Assembly (NCBI RefSeq): GCF_000264765.2
Contig: NZ_CP006664.1
Span: forward strand, 372,001 to 436,000
Direction of reading: 5' to 3'
Source of the DNA: Edwardsiella anguillarum ET080813
GTDB lineage: Bacteria; Pseudomonadota; Gammaproteobacteria; Enterobacterales; Enterobacteriaceae
DNA length: 64,000 nt
Positions 1 to 11,165 of the stretch are shown piece after piece. The notes beneath the pieces are model-generated. The model was given only the letters and a program-made list of their open reading frames with translations, was not told the DNA's origin and made no database searches. A program made the position numbers and the translations under genes. The stretch's first letter is position 1; each line of letters begins with the position of its first letter.

Positions 1-1
1 C

Positions 2-751
2 CACGAGGCCTCCAGCCGCACCCATATCGATCTGCCGCAGAGTCAGCGGGATCTGATCGCCGCCCTCAAGCAGACCGGCAAGCCGCTGGTCTTGGTGCTG
101 ATGAATGGGCGTCCGCTGACCCTGGTACGCGAAGATCAGCAGGCTGACGCCATCCTGGAGAGCTGGTTCCCCGGTACCGAGGGCGGCAACGCCGTCGCCG
201 ATGTTCTGTTCGGCGACGTTAACCCCTCCGGCAAGCTGCCCATCTCTTTCCCGCGCTCCGTCGGCCAAATTCCCACCTACTACAGCCGGCTGAATACCGG
301 CCGGCCCTACGATCCGCAAAAGCCGGAGAAGTACACGTCGCACTACTTCGATGAGGCCAACGGCCCGCTCTACCCCTTCGGCTACGGACTGAGCTATACC
401 CGCTTCACGCTGTCGGAGATCACCCTGTCGGCCCCGCAGATGGCGCGCGATGGGCAGATTGAGGCCAGCGTCACCGTCACCAATACGGGCCCGCGCGCCG
501 GGGCCACGGTGCTGCAGCTCTACCTGCAGGATCCCGTGGCCAGCATCAGCCGCCCGCTGAAGAGCCTGCAGGACTTCCGCAAGGTGATGCTGCAGCCGGG
601 CGAACGCCGCCGCGTCAGCTTTACCCTGACGCCGCAGCAGCTGCGCTTCTGGAACGCCCAGATGCAGCAGGTCATCGAGCCGGGGCGCATCAACGTGTTT
701 ATCGGCACCGATGTCCAGCGGGTGAAGCGCGCCCACTTCGAGCTGTTATAG
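2..751 (+). CDS. bglX: Periplasmic beta-glucosidase, C-terminal part (5' end outside window)
   Basis: This is the last ~249 codons of a glycoside hydrolase family 3 enzyme that releases glucose from beta-glucosides in the periplasm. The reading frame is open from the window edge, so the first ATG inside (92) is internal. The stretch covers the end of the GH3 C-terminal alpha/beta domain (VLVLMNGRPLTLV, then WFPGTEGGNAVADVLFGD and NPSGKLPISFPRS) and a fibronectin-III-like domain over the last ~100 residues (YPFGYGLSYT through VFIGTDVQRVKRAHFELL). It matches E. coli BglX along its length from memory. The catalytic nucleophile lies upstream of the window and cannot be checked. Confidence 0.93.
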   Translation, partial: HEASSRTHIDLPQSQRDLIAALKQTGKPLVLVLMNGRPLTLVREDQQADAILESWFPGTEGGNAVADVLFGDVNPSGKLPISFPRSVGQIPTYYSRLNTGRPYDPQKPEKYTSHYFDEANGPLYPFGYGLSYTRFTLSEITLSAPQMARDGQIEASVTVTNTGPRAGATVLQLYLQDPVASISRPLKSLQDFRKVMLQPGERRRVSFTLTPQQLRFWNAQMQQVIEPGRINVFIGTDVQRVKRAHFELL

Positions 752-764
752 CCCGGCGCTTTTC

Positions 765-786
765 TTATGCGCCCGCGGGCGCATAA
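765..786 (+). terminator. Perfect 22-bp palindrome after bglX, possible terminator
   Basis: A perfect inverted repeat beginning TTATGCGCCC lies 14 bases after the bglX stop. The hairpin is strong, but the following bases (TCAATCTC) are only moderately T-rich, so it may be a weak terminator or an mRNA-stabilising structure between bglX and the small ORF at 841. Confidence 0.35.
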
Positions 787-840
787 TCAATCTCATCGCC
801 CCGGCGCCGCCGGGGCCGCCGTATCTTTAGGGGGAGCGCT

Positions 841-996
841 ATGTATACCTGGCCAAGCCTGCTCGTCATGATTATCTTCAGCCTCGGCATGACCCTGCTG
901 TCGATCATGCTGGGCGTGGAGAGTCCCTGGGTCCGTCTGTGTATCTTCTTCATCAGCGCCTTTGCCTGCGATCTCTTTTTCTCCATTACCCGCTAG
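841..996 (+). CDS. Small hydrophobic membrane protein, 51 aa, unrecognised
   Basis: The ORF runs from an ATG preceded by a good ribosome site (AGGGGGAG, about 6 bases upstream) to TAG. The peptide starts MYTWPSLLVMIIFSLGMTLL and has two predicted membrane segments, about residues 5-24 and 32-48, separated by a short GVESPWVR turn. Only a few residues are charged. It lies between bglX and the nuo operon terminator, in the bglX direction. I recognise no family. The ribosome site, an ATG start and a balanced hydrophobic pattern support translation, but a fortuitous ORF is not excluded. Many enterobacterial small proteins of this size are stress-induced inner-membrane peptides, which is only an analogy here. 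Confidence 0.5.
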   Translation: MYTWPSLLVMIIFSLGMTLLSIMLGVESPWVRLCIFFISAFACDLFFSITR

Positions 997-997
997 A

Positions 998-1028
998 TAA
1001 AAAAATGCCGGGCCCCTGGCCCGGCATT
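998..1028 (-). terminator. Rho-independent terminator of the nuo operon
   Basis: Bases 1004-1014 pair perfectly with 1018-1028 (11 bp) around a 3-base loop. On the minus strand the stem is followed by a run of Ts (plus-strand A run 999-1005). It sits 20 bases past the nuoN stop, as expected for the end of the operon. On the plus strand there is no T run, so it should not efficiently terminate transcription coming from the small ORF. Confidence 0.85.
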
Positions 1029-1047
1029 GTCTCATCGGTGCCCCCTA

Positions 1048-2505
1048 TCAGGGCAGCGGCTGTGCCAGCTGTACCAGCGAAATCAGCGTCTGCGGGAAGA
1101 TCCCCGTCAGCACCACCAGCACGCCAGAGAGCAGCACCACCACCCCACCGGCGGTGAGCGCCCAGTTATTCGGGGTGTCGCGGATCAGCGTCTGCGGCGC
1201 GCGTAGGTACATGCTGACCGCTACGCGCAGGTAGTAGTACAGGCCGATCGCGCTGCCGACCACCACCGCGCCGACCAGCCACCACAGCCCGGCGCTGACG
1301 CCCGCCATCACCACGAACAGCTTACCGATAAAGCCCAGGGTCATCGGGATGCCGGCCAGGGAGAGCATGGATACGGTCATCACCGCCGACAGAATCGGCT
1401 TATGCCAGAACAGGCCGCGGTAGGAGTAAAGCGACTCGGCATCCGGCCCGCTATAGGGGCTGGACATCAGGCTAACGATACCGAAAGCCGACAGGCTGGC
1501 GAACAGATAGCCGGCCAGATAGACCCCGGCGGTCTCGATCGCAATGCCCTCGCTCTGCACGGCGATCAGTGCCACCAGCAGATAGCCCAGGTGGGCGATA
1601 GAGGAGTAGCCCAGCAGACGTTTGATGTTGCTCTGGGTGACCGCCATCAGGTTACCGAACAGGATGGAGCAGAAGGCGATGACGCCCAGCACCACGCGCA
1701 CCGCCTCGCTGTCTGTCGCCGGCAGCAGGATGAACAGACGCAACAGCACGGCAAAGATGGCGATCTTGCTGGCGGTCGCCAGGAAGGTCGACACCGGCGC
1801 CGGCGCCCCCTGATAGACATCCGGCGTCCACAGCTGGAACGGCGCCAGCGACAGCTTGAAGCCAAAGCCCACCAGCATCATGCCCAGCCCCACCAGCACC
1901 AGCGGCTGGGTCAGCATGCTGCCGCCCAGCGCATAGCCCAGACCGGCAAAGGAGAGATCGCCGGACTGCGCGTACAGCAGCGCCATGCCGAACAGCAGGA
2001 AGGCGGACGCGGCGGCCGAGAGAATGGCGTACTTGATCGCCGCCTCCAGCGAGCGCTTCTGGCGATAGGCGTAGCCCACCAGACCGAACAGCGGCAGGGA
2101 GATAAGCTCTATCCCCAGGAACAGCGCCGCCAGATGGTTGGCGCAGGCCAGCAAGATCCCGCCCAGCGTGGCGATCAGCACCAGCAGGTAGAACTCGTCG
2201 CGGTTATCCGGATAGCCCTGCAGCCACGGGTAGGCAAAGGTGCAGGTCGCCAGCGCGGAGAGCAGCACCAGCGCGGTGTACAGCATGGAGAAACCGTCCA
2301 CATGCATCAGCGGAGTAATGTCGCTGGGCACCGCGGCGGCCACCAGAAACAGCGACAGCAGCGCCGCGTTCAGGCCAATCACGGTCACCGTCGCGTTGAC
2401 GAAGTGGTTGCGTCGCCACGCAATGCACAGCATCACAACCACCACCGTCAATCCGACGATCAACAGCGGTAGCAGTGCGATCAGATTTTGAGGAGTTATT
2501 GTCAT
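1048..2505 (-). CDS. nuoN: NADH-quinone oxidoreductase subunit N
   Basis: This antiporter-like membrane subunit of complex I has 485 aa, the same length class as E. coli NuoN. It is one of three Mrp-related subunits (L, M, N) that form proton channels in the inner membrane. About 14 membrane segments are evident. The conserved channel residues are present: Glu133 in [10 protein letters not shown] and Lys217 in [14 protein letters not shown]. It is the last gene of the operon, 6 bases after nuoM and before a strong terminator. Confidence 0.97.
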   Translation of the reverse strand: MTITPQNLIALLPLLIVGLTVVVVMLCIAWRRNHFVNATVTVIGLNAALLSLFLVAAAVPSDITPLMHVDGFSMLYTALVLLSALATCTFAYPWLQGYPDNRDEFYLLVLIATLGGILLACANHLAALFLGIELISLPLFGLVGYAYRQKRSLEAAIKYAILSAAASAFLLFGMALLYAQSGDLSFAGLGYALGGSMLTQPLVLVGLGMMLVGFGFKLSLAPFQLWTPDVYQGAPAPVSTFLATASKIAIFAVLLRLFILLPATDSEAVRVVLGVIAFCSILFGNLMAVTQSNIKRLLGYSSIAHLGYLLVALIAVQSEGIAIETAGVYLAGYLFASLSAFGIVSLMSSPYSGPDAESLYSYRGLFWHKPILSAVMTVSMLSLAGIPMTLGFIGKLFVVMAGVSAGLWWLVGAVVVGSAIGLYYYLRVAVSMYLRAPQTLIRDTPNNWALTAGGVVVLLSGVLVVLTGIFPQTLISLVQLAQPLP

Positions 2506-2511
2506 GGCGAT

Positions 2512-4035
2512 TTACGGCCTTGTGGTTAAAGTTGAAGCAGAAGCGAACCAATGCTGAATATTGCCCATCGCCGCGCTGGAGGTATCTAGCACCGGCTGCG
2601 GGAAGATCCCCAGCAGCACCAGCAGTACCACCAGCAGCAGAATCAGCGACAGCTCACGCACGCTCAGACTGGCCAGCGGCTGGTCTGACTTGGGCGCGCC
2701 GTAGTAGGCGCGCTGCATCATCACCAGCGAATAGACGGACGCAAACACCAGGCCGAAGCTGGCGACCACCGTCGTCACCGGCACCACCTGGAAGCTGCCG
2801 AACATCATCATAAATTCACCGACGAAGTTACCGGTGCCCGGCATCCCCAGGGTCGCCACGGCGAAGAATAGCGACAGCGCGGGCAGGTACTTCACACGCC
2901 CCCACAGGCCGCCCATCTCGCGCAGATCGCGGGTATGCAGGCGCTCATACAGCTGACCGGTAATGATGAACAGCCCGGCGGCGGAGAGGCCGTGCGCGAT
3001 CATCTGCACCACCGCCCCCTGGAACGCCAGCTGACTGCCGGAGTAGATGGCGATCATCACAAAGCCCATGTGCGACACCGAGGTGTAGGCGATCAGACGC
3101 TTGATATCCGTCTGGATATAGGCCATCCAGGCGCCGTAGAAGATCCCGATCACCCCCAGCGCCATAGCGATGGGCGCGAACTCGAGCGAGGCCTGCGGGA
3201 ACAGCGGCAGGCTGAAACGCAGCAGGCCATAGGCCGCGGTCTTCAGCAGGATACCGGCCAAGTCGACGGAGCCGGCGGTCGGCGCCTGACTGTGCGCGTC
3301 CGGCAGCCAGCCGTGCAGCGGCACCACCGGCATCTTCACCGCAAAGGCGATAAAGAAGCCCAGCATCAGCAGATACTGCACCGTGTGGCTCATCGGCGTG
3401 TTGAGCAGCACCTCATAGTCGAAGCTCAGCACCCCGGTGGCGTTGTAGTGCACCCACACCAGGCCGAAGATGGCGATCAGCATCACCAGACCGCTGGCCT
3501 GGGTATAGATGAAGAACTTGGTCGCCGCGCTGATGCGCGTCTTGCCGTCGGATCCCTTATGGCCCCACAGGGCGATTAGGAAGTACATCGGCACCAGCAT
3601 CATTTCCCAGAAGAAGAAGAACAGGAACATGTCGATGGCCAGGAAGACGCCGATCACCCCTGCCAGGATCCACAGCAGGTTAAGGTGGAAGAAGCCCTGG
3701 TACTTATGGATCTCATTCCAGGAGCAGAGGATGGCCAGCACCCCCAGCAGCGCGGTCAGCACCACCATCAGCAGCGACAAGCCGTCGAGCGCCAGATGGA
3801 AGGAGATGCCCAGGCTCGGGATCCACGGCACCATGAAGCTGGACTGCCACTGTGGAATACCCGCCGCCTGGGTCAAGCCATAGTTGCCCTGCAGCCACAG
3901 GTACAGCGACAGCAGCAGCGTCAGGCCCATGGCCAGCAGCGCAATCCAGCGCGGCGCTTTCAGCCCCAGACGCTCGCCCTGCCAGGACAGCAGACCGCCA
4001 ATCAGCGGGATAAGAATTAGCCAAGGTAATAACAT
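2512..4035 (-). CDS. nuoM: NADH-quinone oxidoreductase subunit M
   Basis: The product is 507 aa (E. coli 509), the second antiporter-like proton-pumping subunit of complex I. Key residues are in place: Glu144 in FFWEMMLVPM and Lys234 in FAVKMPVVPLHGW. The protein is hydrophobic throughout, with about 14 transmembrane helices. The start MLLPWLILIP matches the family start. It is followed closely by nuoN and separated from nuoL by 77 bases. Confidence 0.97.
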   Translation of the reverse strand: MLLPWLILIPLIGGLLSWQGERLGLKAPRWIALLAMGLTLLLSLYLWLQGNYGLTQAAGIPQWQSSFMVPWIPSLGISFHLALDGLSLLMVVLTALLGVLAILCSWNEIHKYQGFFHLNLLWILAGVIGVFLAIDMFLFFFFWEMMLVPMYFLIALWGHKGSDGKTRISAATKFFIYTQASGLVMLIAIFGLVWVHYNATGVLSFDYEVLLNTPMSHTVQYLLMLGFFIAFAVKMPVVPLHGWLPDAHSQAPTAGSVDLAGILLKTAAYGLLRFSLPLFPQASLEFAPIAMALGVIGIFYGAWMAYIQTDIKRLIAYTSVSHMGFVMIAIYSGSQLAFQGAVVQMIAHGLSAAGLFIITGQLYERLHTRDLREMGGLWGRVKYLPALSLFFAVATLGMPGTGNFVGEFMMMFGSFQVVPVTTVVASFGLVFASVYSLVMMQRAYYGAPKSDQPLASLSVRELSLILLLVVLLVLLGIFPQPVLDTSSAAMGNIQHWFASASTLTTRP

Positions 4036-4112
4036 GGCGTTTGGTTTCCCTTATTCTGAATACATTCAAACGGAGGAGACAGGGGTCGTCCCCTCACCCG
4101 CTTTAACGAGAT

Positions 4113-5957
4113 TCACTTAACCAATAACAACAGCGCCAAAACGACCACTGCCCCAACACCCATCGACGCTGCATACCAGCGCAGCTGCCCGTTTTCGCTG
4201 ACGGCCAGCGCACGGTTGCCCAAGCGGGCCACCAGCGCAAACAGGTTCATCATGCGATCGAGCGGATCGCGCCGCAGCAGCCAGGCGACGGCCTTAAATG
4301 GCTTAATAAAGATCTGCCGGTACAGCCAGTCGAATCCCCAGGCATGGAACCACCACGTGGAGAGGAAACGCCCCGGCACGCTGTTGGCGATCCCGTTGAC
4401 CAGGCTGCGCTGCCCCAGATAAAGACGCGCCGCCAGCAGTACCCCGGCGATGGCGACGATGGCCGATACCACCTCCAGCGTCACCTTGCCCCCCTCACCC
4501 TCAGGCATGGCGGGCAGCACCCCGGCCAGCGGCGGGGTGATCAGCGCCCCGACGAAGGTAGAGAGGATCATCAGCACGATCAGCGGCAGGTTGTGGCTCA
4601 GCCCCTTCACCTCATGGGCCTGGGTATGCGCCTCGCCGTGGAACACGATGAAGATCATCCGGAAGGTATACAGCGAGGTCAGGAAGGCGCCGATAAGCCC
4701 GGCCATCATCAGGTTGACATGGCCCGAGGCCAGCGCTCCCCACAGGATCTCATCTTTACTGTAGAATCCGGCGGTGACCAGCGGCAGCGCCGCCAGTGCC
4801 CCCCCGCCCACCAGGAAGCACAGGTAGGTCAGCGGCAGCTTGTGGCGTAGTCCGCCCATCTTGAAGATGTTCTGCTCATGGTGGCAGGCCAGAATAACCG
4901 AGCCGGAGGAGAGGAACAGCAGCGCCTTGAAGAAGGCGTGGGTCATCAGATGGAAAATCGCAGCATCCCAGGCCTGTACCCCTAGCGCCAGGAACATATA
5001 GCCGATCTGGCTCATGGTGGAGTAGGCCAATACCCGCTTGATATCCGTCTGCACCAGCGCGGCAAAGCCGGCCAGCACCAGCGTCACGGCGCCGATAATC
5101 CCCACCAGGTGCAGCACCTCCGGCGCCATCACGAACAGGCCATGGGTCCGGGCGATCAGATAGACCCCGGCGGTCACCATGGTCGCGGCGTGGATCAGCG
5201 CAGAGACCGGCGTCGGGCCCGCCATGGCATCGGCAAGCCAGGTCTGCAGCGGCAGCTGAGCCGATTTACCCACCGCGCCGCCCAGCAGCATCAGCGTCGC
5301 CCAGGTGATGGCCGGCGAACCGACCGCCAGCTGCTGCGGCGCCAATACCATCAGCTCGCGGATATTCAGGGTACCCAGCTGGTGGTAGAGGATAAACAGG
5401 CCGATGGCCAGGAACACGTCGCCGACGCGGGTCACGATGAATGCCTTCATCGCCGCCGCACCGTTGGCCGGATTGGTGTAGTAGAACCCGATCAGCAGAT
5501 AGCTGCACAGCCCCACCCCTTCCCAGCCGAGGTACATCAGCATCAGGTTATCCGCCAACACCAGTACCACCATGCTGGCGATAAACAGGTTGGTATAGGC
5601 GAAGAAGCGGGAGTAGCCCTCCTCCCCGCGCATATACCATGAGGCGAACAGGTGGATCAGGAAGCCGACGCCGGTCACCACCGACAGCATGGTCAGCGAC
5701 AGGCCGTCCAGGCTGAGGGTCACCGGAATGGTAAAGTTACCGACCGCCATCCAGTTCCACAGATGCTGGCTATAGGCTGCACCGGCCGCATTGTGACTCA
5801 GAAAGTCGGCGCCGACGTACAGGGTGACCAGCGCCGCTAGACCGACGGAACCGACCCCGATGATCGCGGTGTGATTCTCCGACAGACGGCCGCGGGAAAA
5901 GGCCAGGATCAGAAATCCCAGCAGCGGCAGCAGAATGGTTAAATAGAGTAGGTTCAT
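4113..5957 (-). CDS. nuoL: NADH-quinone oxidoreductase subunit L
   Basis: This 614-aa subunit is the distal antiporter-like part of the complex I membrane arm. In the family it carries a long lateral amphipathic helix near the C terminus that braces the N and M subunits. Conserved residues seen: Glu146 in [12 protein letters not shown] (Glu144 in E. coli numbering) and the lysine of [15 protein letters not shown] with the following [17 protein letters not shown] helix. The start overlaps the nuoK stop by 4 bases, indicating translational coupling. Confidence 0.97.
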   Translation of the reverse strand: MNLLYLTILLPLLGFLILAFSRGRLSENHTAIIGVGSVGLAALVTLYVGADFLSHNAAGAAYSQHLWNWMAVGNFTIPVTLSLDGLSLTMLSVVTGVGFLIHLFASWYMRGEEGYSRFFAYTNLFIASMVVLVLADNLMLMYLGWEGVGLCSYLLIGFYYTNPANGAAAMKAFIVTRVGDVFLAIGLFILYHQLGTLNIRELMVLAPQQLAVGSPAITWATLMLLGGAVGKSAQLPLQTWLADAMAGPTPVSALIHAATMVTAGVYLIARTHGLFVMAPEVLHLVGIIGAVTLVLAGFAALVQTDIKRVLAYSTMSQIGYMFLALGVQAWDAAIFHLMTHAFFKALLFLSSGSVILACHHEQNIFKMGGLRHKLPLTYLCFLVGGGALAALPLVTAGFYSKDEILWGALASGHVNLMMAGLIGAFLTSLYTFRMIFIVFHGEAHTQAHEVKGLSHNLPLIVLMILSTFVGALITPPLAGVLPAMPEGEGGKVTLEVVSAIVAIAGVLLAARLYLGQRSLVNGIANSVPGRFLSTWWFHAWGFDWLYRQIFIKPFKAVAWLLRRDPLDRMMNLFALVARLGNRALAVSENGQLRWYAASMGVGAVVVLALLLLVK

Positions 5958-6256
5958 CCGCGCATCTCACTGACAGTATCGATATTCAGGGTGTTGCGGC
6001 GACGATGCAGCTGCAGCAACAGCGCCAGACCGATAGAGGCCTCCGCCGCCGCCAGACTGATGGCCAGGATATACATCACCTGCCCGTCGGCCTGGCCCCA
6101 GACGCTGCCGGCCACCACAAAGGCCAGCGCCGCCGCGTTGATCATGATCTCCAGACTGATCAGCATGAACAGCAGGTTGCGGCGGATTAACAGGCCGGTC
6201 AGCCCCAGCGCGAACAGAATGGCTGCCAAGATCAGCCCATGTTGTAACGGGATCAT
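5954..6256 (-). CDS. nuoK: NADH-quinone oxidoreductase subunit K
   Basis: The product has 100 aa, the standard NuoK length, with three transmembrane helices. It contributes part of the proton path linking the quinone site to the antiporter subunits. The membrane glutamate of helix 2 is visible in [17 protein letters not shown], and the second, in [11 protein letters not shown], is also present. It overlaps nuoJ upstream and nuoL downstream by 4 bases each, the tight coupling usual for this part of the operon. Confidence 0.97.
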   Translation of the reverse strand: MIPLQHGLILAAILFALGLTGLLIRRNLLFMLISLEIMINAAALAFVVAGSVWGQADGQVMYILAISLAAAEASIGLALLLQLHRRRNTLNIDTVSEMRG

Positions 6257-6825
6257 GCGCGCTCCTCCGCTTTATTACGTACCGCCATCGCCGCCGTCCC
6301 CTGGGACGCGGCCTTATTGCTCAGTACCTCGCCCGGATGGTGTTCACGACCGATGTGGAAGGCCACCACCAGGCCGGCCAGCAGCAGCATTGAGACCAGC
6401 TCCACCGCCAGCACATAGGGCCCGAACAAGGCAATCCCCACCGCCTTGGCATCCACGGCGCGACCATCGAGGACACCACCCTGCAGGGTGCTAATCGCAT
6501 ACAGCACCACCGCCAGCAGGATCAGCGACAGCAGCGCCGGACCGATCCACACGCCGGGCTTCAGCCAGGCGCGCTCCTGCTCGACCACCGAGTGGCCCAG
6601 GTTGAGCATCATCACCACGAAGACGAACAGCACCATGATGGCGCCAGCGTAGACGATGATCTCCAGCGCCCCGGCAAAGTAGGCGCCGAGGGAGAAGAAC
6701 ACCGCCGCCACCGCCAGCAGCGAGACGATCAGGTACAGCAGCGCATGCACCGGGTTGGTGTGGGTGATCACGCGGATCGTCGCCAACACGGCCACCAGCG
6801 CCGCAGCGTAAAAGGCAAATTCCAT
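6253..6825 (-). CDS. nuoJ: NADH-quinone oxidoreductase subunit J
   Basis: The protein is 190 aa from the ATG at 6825 ([13 protein letters not shown]), which aligns with the E. coli NuoJ start (184 aa). A longer in-frame reading to 6903 adds a proline/lysine-rich stretch that overlaps the end of nuoI and is not family-like, so it is rejected. Five membrane segments are expected, and the conserved [15 protein letters not shown] helix is visible. It lies 10 bases after nuoI and overlaps nuoK by 4 bases. Confidence 0.96.
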   Translation of the reverse strand: MEFAFYAAALVAVLATIRVITHTNPVHALLYLIVSLLAVAAVFFSLGAYFAGALEIIVYAGAIMVLFVFVVMMLNLGHSVVEQERAWLKPGVWIGPALLSLILLAVVLYAISTLQGGVLDGRAVDAKAVGIALFGPYVLAVELVSMLLLAGLVVAFHIGREHHPGEVLSNKAASQGTAAMAVRNKAEERA

Positions 6826-6835
6826 GCTCGGCTCC

Positions 6836-7378
6836 TTAGGGCAACAGACCTTTGACGTCGATCGGTTTGGCTTCGTTTTCGGCCTCGCCCTTGGCTTTGC
6901 CATCGATCGCCATACCGGCCATACGGTAAAAGTTGTAGTCGGGGTATTTCCCCGGCCCGGAAATCAGCAGATCCTCTTTCTCATACACCAGATCCTGACG
7001 ACGGAACTCCCCCATCTCAAAATCCGGCGTGAGCTGCAGGGCGGTGGTCGGACAGGCCTCCTCGCACATGCCGCAGAAAATACAGCGGGAAAAGTTGATG
7101 CGGAAAAACTCCGGATACCAGCGGCCATCCTCGGTCTCCGCCTTCTGCAGCGAGATGCAGCCGACCGGGCAGGCCACCGCACACAGGTTGCAGGCCACGC
7201 AGCGCTCGGCGCCGTCCGGATCGCGCGTCAGCACGATACGGCCGCGGTAGCGCGGTGGCAGGTATACCGGCTCCTCCGGATACATTTTGGTTTCGCGTTT
7301 GGCGAAAGCATGCAGGCCTATCATCCACAGGCTGCGCACTTGGGTGCCGAAACCAACCACTAACTCTTTCAATGTCAT
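6836..7378 (-). CDS. nuoI: NADH-quinone oxidoreductase subunit I (two 4Fe-4S clusters)
   Basis: This 180-aa protein has two ferredoxin-type motifs, [15 protein letters not shown] and [15 protein letters not shown], which bind clusters N6a and N6b that carry electrons from NuoG to NuoB. The start [11 protein letters not shown] at 7378 equals the E. coli start and length. An upstream ATG four codons earlier also exists and is less likely. It is a peripheral-arm subunit in the cytoplasm, at the membrane interface. Confidence 0.97.
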   Translation of the reverse strand: MTLKELVVGFGTQVRSLWMIGLHAFAKRETKMYPEEPVYLPPRYRGRIVLTRDPDGAERCVACNLCAVACPVGCISLQKAETEDGRWYPEFFRINFSRCIFCGMCEEACPTTALQLTPDFEMGEFRRQDLVYEKEDLLISGPGKYPDYNFYRMAGMAIDGKAKGEAENEAKPIDVKGLLP

Positions 7379-7395
7379 GGTTACACTCACCCCTT

Positions 7396-8373
7396 TTACT
7401 GAGCGTGATACAAAATGACGGCCGCCGTGACCAACAGGTTGATCAGCGTCAGCGGCAGGCAGATCCGCCAGCCGAAGGCCATCACCTGGTCATAGCGGGG
7501 ACGCGGCAGGGAGGCGCGTACCAGAATAAACATCACCATAAAGAACGCCGTCTTGAGGGCGAACCAGATAAACGGCGGCAGCCACGGCCCGTGCCAGCCG
7601 CCGAAGAACAGGGTGACGATCAGCGCTGAGATGGTGACAATACCGATGTATTCACCGACGAAGAACAGACCGAACTTCATCCCGGAGTATTCGATATGGT
7701 AGCCATCGGCCAACTCCTGCTCAGCCTCCGGCTGGTCGAACGGGTGACGGTGACACACCGCGACGCCGGCGATGATAAAGGTCAGGAAGCCGAAGAACTG
7801 CGGAATGATGTTCCACAGATGGCTCTGCGAGTCGACGATCACCTGCATATTGAAGGAGCCGGCCTGCGCCACCACCCCCATCAGCGAAAGGCCGAGGAAC
7901 ACCTCATAGCTCAGGGTCTGCGCCGAGGCGCGCATCGCCCCCAGCAGGGAGTATTTGTTATTGCTCGACCAGCCGGCGAACAGCACCGCATACACCGCCA
8001 GCCCGGCCATCATCAGGAAGAACAGGATGCCGATGTTAAGGTCGGCCCCCATCCAGCCCGGCGCCACCGGCACGATGGCAAACGAGAGCAGCAGCGAGCA
8101 GAAGGCGATCATCGGCGCCAGGGTAAAGATCAGGCGATCGGTGAACGGCGGAACCCAGTCCTCCTTGAAGAACATCTTGATCATGTCCGCCACCAGCTGC
8201 AGCGAACCGCCCCACCCTACCCGGCTTGGCCCGTAGCGGTTCTGGAACAACCCCAGCAGACGGCGTTCACCGAAGCTCATAAAGGCCCCACAGGTGACCA
8301 CCACCAGCAGGATCACCACAGCCTTCAGCACGGTGAGAAGGATCTCCACCGTATCCGGCGTTATTACGCTCAT
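7396..8373 (-). CDS. nuoH: NADH-quinone oxidoreductase subunit H
   Basis: The product is 325 aa, same as E. coli, with about eight transmembrane helices. This subunit anchors the peripheral arm and forms part of the quinone-binding chamber. Family signatures seen include [20 protein letters not shown] near residue 35-50 and the acidic loop [18 protein letters not shown], which couples quinone chemistry to proton transfer. It overlaps nuoG by 4 bases. Confidence 0.97.
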   Translation of the reverse strand: MSVITPDTVEILLTVLKAVVILLVVVTCGAFMSFGERRLLGLFQNRYGPSRVGWGGSLQLVADMIKMFFKEDWVPPFTDRLIFTLAPMIAFCSLLLSFAIVPVAPGWMGADLNIGILFFLMMAGLAVYAVLFAGWSSNNKYSLLGAMRASAQTLSYEVFLGLSLMGVVAQAGSFNMQVIVDSQSHLWNIIPQFFGFLTFIIAGVAVCHRHPFDQPEAEQELADGYHIEYSGMKFGLFFVGEYIGIVTISALIVTLFFGGWHGPWLPPFIWFALKTAFFMVMFILVRASLPRPRYDQVMAFGWRICLPLTLINLLVTAAVILYHAQ

Positions 8374-11105
8374 ACCGCAGCCTCCCGCATGTAATCCACT
8401 TTAACGCCGTTCAACACCGGCGCGACCCCCGGCATGCCCAGCGGCAGGCCGACCTGACCCGGCTGCAGGCGGCGGCTAATCTGCAGCGGCAGACGCAGCA
8501 CCTCGCCGGCGCAGCTCAGTTCGATCGTCACCCCCTCCGACGCGCCCATCCGCGCGGCATCCTCCGGGCAGACCCGCACGCAGGCCTGCGGCATGCGGCG
8601 CTGGATCACCGGCGTACGCTGAGTCAGCTCGTCGCTGCCAAACAGATGGTAGTAAGGGGCGATCACCCAGCCGTGCACCTGATACGGCGCCGGTACCTGG
8701 GTGAAATAGGGTAATCCGCCGTCACCGGCCGCGATCAGGCGCACGCCCGGATCGCCGAAGCGCAGGTGGCTGCCGACCTCATCCTGGAACTTGTTCCAGG
8801 CCTGCGGGGAGTTCCAGCCCGGCGCCCAGGCGAAGGCGAACTCCTGACGCTCGGCCTGCGGCGCGCTGTAGCCCTCCATCGAAAAGGCAAAGGCGGTGTC
8901 CTTATCCTGCGGCTGGCGCGGCTCATGGACGCTGATGTTGGCCAGCATCGAGGTACGCCCGCTGTAGCGCAGCGGCTCACGCGCCAGCTTCTGCCCACGC
9001 ACCCGGAAGGCGGCGTTGGGCGCCGCGTCGACCATGCCGGCGAACTGTGGGCAGGCCTGCACGCAGTCGGCGATCACCTGATCGAGCTGGCTCCAGTCCG
9101 GCACCTGCTGGCCGGCGCTCACCCGCAGGGCATGCAGCCAGCGCCACCCCTCCAGCATGATGGTCGGCGACTTCTTCTTCGGATCGTCGTAGAACGCAGG
9201 ATCGAACACCTGGAAGAAGCGCTGGGCGCGCCCTTCCTGGTTAACCAAGGTACCGTCGCTTTCCGCGAAGCTGGCGGCGGAGAGCACCAGATCGGCGCGA
9301 TCCATGATGGCCGTGCGCTGATGGTCGATGACGATCAGGCCGTTGGCCTTGGCCAGCGCCGCATCGACGCGCGCCGACGGCGCATGACGGTACAGGTCGT
9401 TCTCCAGCACGATCGCGGTATCCGCATAGCCCTGCTCCAGCTGCACCAGCGCGTTATCCAGCGAGGAGGCATCCATCATCGCCAACCCCATGCTGTTGGC
9501 CTCAGCCGGTACGAAGGTGATGCCGACCTCCAGCGCACGCTGCTTCAGCGCGCGCGCCACGTTGGCCGCCGCCTCGATCATCGGGGTATAGCCCGCCCCG
9601 CTGCCGGTCACGATCAGGGGTTTGCGCGCACCGGCCAGCGCCTGAGCGATGATATCAGCCTGACGGCGCACCTCGTCCGACAGCCCCTCGACCGCCGGCG
9701 CGTTTTCATCCAGCGCGTGCGCCACAGCAAAGCCTAAGCGCGCCTGGTCGGCCACCGGCGCGCAGTAATTCAGGGCGGCGATGTCATCCAGGCGAGTTTC
9801 ATCAATACTGGTGATAAACAGCGGGTACTTGGCGTGCTGGCCGATGTTCTGCACCGCGGCGATCTGCCAGTCGGCCACCCGCTGGGCGGCGGCCATGGCC
9901 TGCGCCTTGCCCTTCACCGCCTGACGCAGGGCCAGCGCGATGCGCGCCGCCGTCTGAGTCACATCCTCACCGAGGATCAGCACCGCATCGTACTGCTCCA
10001 TCTCGCGCAGGGACGGCGTGTAGATACCGCCGTCGCGCAGCACCGACAGCATCAGGTTCAGGCGCTTCAGCTCACCCACGTCGATGCCGCTGTAGAAGTT
10101 CTCCGCCCCCACCAGCTCACGCAGGGCGAAGTTGCTCTCCACGCTGGCGCGCGGCGAGCCGATGCCGATCACCTTGCTGGCGCGGCGCAGAATATCGGCC
10201 CCGCCCTGCAGCGCCTGCTCGGCGTTGAGATCGATCCAGTCCGTCCCACGGCGCTGCTGCGGCCGGCGCGGACGATCCTTGAGATTGACATAGCCGTAGC
10301 CGAAACGGCCGCGATCGCATAGGAAGTAGTGGTTCACGGTGCCGTTGAAGCGGTTTTCGATACGGCGCAGCTCGCCGTAGCGCTCGCCGGGGCTGGTGTT
10401 ACAGCCGACGCTGCACTGCTGGCAGACGCTGGGGGCAAACTGCATATCCCACTTGCGGTTATAGCGCTCGGAGTGGGTCTTGTCGGTGAACACCCCGGTT
10501 GGGCAGATCTCCACCAGGTTGCCGGAAAACTCGCTCTCCAGCGTGCCGCTCTGCGGGCGTCCGAAGTAGACGTTATCGTGGGCGCCGTAGACGCCGAAGT
10601 CGGTGCCGCCGGCGTAATCCTTGTAGTAGCGCACGCAGCGGTAGCAGGCGATGCAGCGGTTCATCTCGTGGGAGATAAACGGCCCCAGATCCTGGTTCTC
10701 ATGAGTACGCTTGGTAAAGCGGTAGCGGCGCAGGCGGTGGCCGGTCATCACGGTCATATCCTGCAGGTGACAGTTACCGCCCTCCTCGCACACCGGACAG
10801 TCGTGTGGGTGGTTGGTCATCAAAAACTCCACCACGCTCTCACGGAACCGCTTGGCCTCCTCGTCATCGATGGCGATATAGGTGCCATCGGCGGCCGGCG
10901 TCATACAGGACATCACCAGTCGCCCACGGGTATCCTCCGCGTTCTGATACTGCTTAACCGCGCACTGGCGGCAGGCGCCGACGCTGCCCAGCGCCGGATG
11001 CCAGCAAAAGTAGGGTATGTCGAGCCCCAGGGAGAGACAGGCCTGCAGCAGGTTCTCCGCCCCGTCGACGTCATACTCTTTGCCGTCTACATGTATTGTT
11101 GCCAT
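8370..11105 (-). CDS. nuoG: NADH-quinone oxidoreductase subunit G
   Basis: This largest peripheral subunit is 911 aa from the ATG at 11105 ([13 protein letters not shown]), matching the E. coli start (908 aa). A second in-frame ATG lies two codons upstream at 11111, and an extension to 11165 is unlikely. Domains in order: 2Fe-2S ferredoxin (cysteines in [17 protein letters not shown], cluster N1b), His/Cys-ligated N5 (HPHDCPVC), N4 (CIACYRC), N7 motif CQQCSVGC, then a molybdopterin-oxidoreductase fold without molybdenum function. It transfers electrons from NuoF to NuoI. Confidence 0.96.
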   Translation of the reverse strand: MATIHVDGKEYDVDGAENLLQACLSLGLDIPYFCWHPALGSVGACRQCAVKQYQNAEDTRGRLVMSCMTPAADGTYIAIDDEEAKRFRESVVEFLMTNHPHDCPVCEEGGNCHLQDMTVMTGHRLRRYRFTKRTHENQDLGPFISHEMNRCIACYRCVRYYKDYAGGTDFGVYGAHDNVYFGRPQSGTLESEFSGNLVEICPTGVFTDKTHSERYNRKWDMQFAPSVCQQCSVGCNTSPGERYGELRRIENRFNGTVNHYFLCDRGRFGYGYVNLKDRPRRPQQRRGTDWIDLNAEQALQGGADILRRASKVIGIGSPRASVESNFALRELVGAENFYSGIDVGELKRLNLMLSVLRDGGIYTPSLREMEQYDAVLILGEDVTQTAARIALALRQAVKGKAQAMAAAQRVADWQIAAVQNIGQHAKYPLFITSIDETRLDDIAALNYCAPVADQARLGFAVAHALDENAPAVEGLSDEVRRQADIIAQALAGARKPLIVTGSGAGYTPMIEAAANVARALKQRALEVGITFVPAEANSMGLAMMDASSLDNALVQLEQGYADTAIVLENDLYRHAPSARVDAALAKANGLIVIDHQRTAIMDRADLVLSAASFAESDGTLVNQEGRAQRFFQVFDPAFYDDPKKKSPTIMLEGWRWLHALRVSAGQQVPDWSQLDQVIADCVQACPQFAGMVDAAPNAAFRVRGQKLAREPLRYSGRTSMLANISVHEPRQPQDKDTAFAFSMEGYSAPQAERQEFAFAWAPGWNSPQAWNKFQDEVGSHLRFGDPGVRLIAAGDGGLPYFTQVPAPYQVHGWVIAPYYHLFGSDELTQRTPVIQRRMPQACVRVCPEDAARMGASEGVTIELSCAGEVLRLPLQISRRLQPGQVGLPLGMPGVAPVLNGVKVDYMREAAV

Positions 11106-11165
11106 TGACATGCTTCCAAAATAAGAAAACCGTATCCCCCCGCCGTCAACGGCGAAGAGATTCAA

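Noticed and set aside
1402-2472. A 356-codon plus-strand ORF rich in Gln/Arg/His antisense to nuoN
   Set aside because: It lies wholly over nuoN, has no recognisable family, and its composition is what a GC-rich membrane-protein gene gives on the opposite strand.
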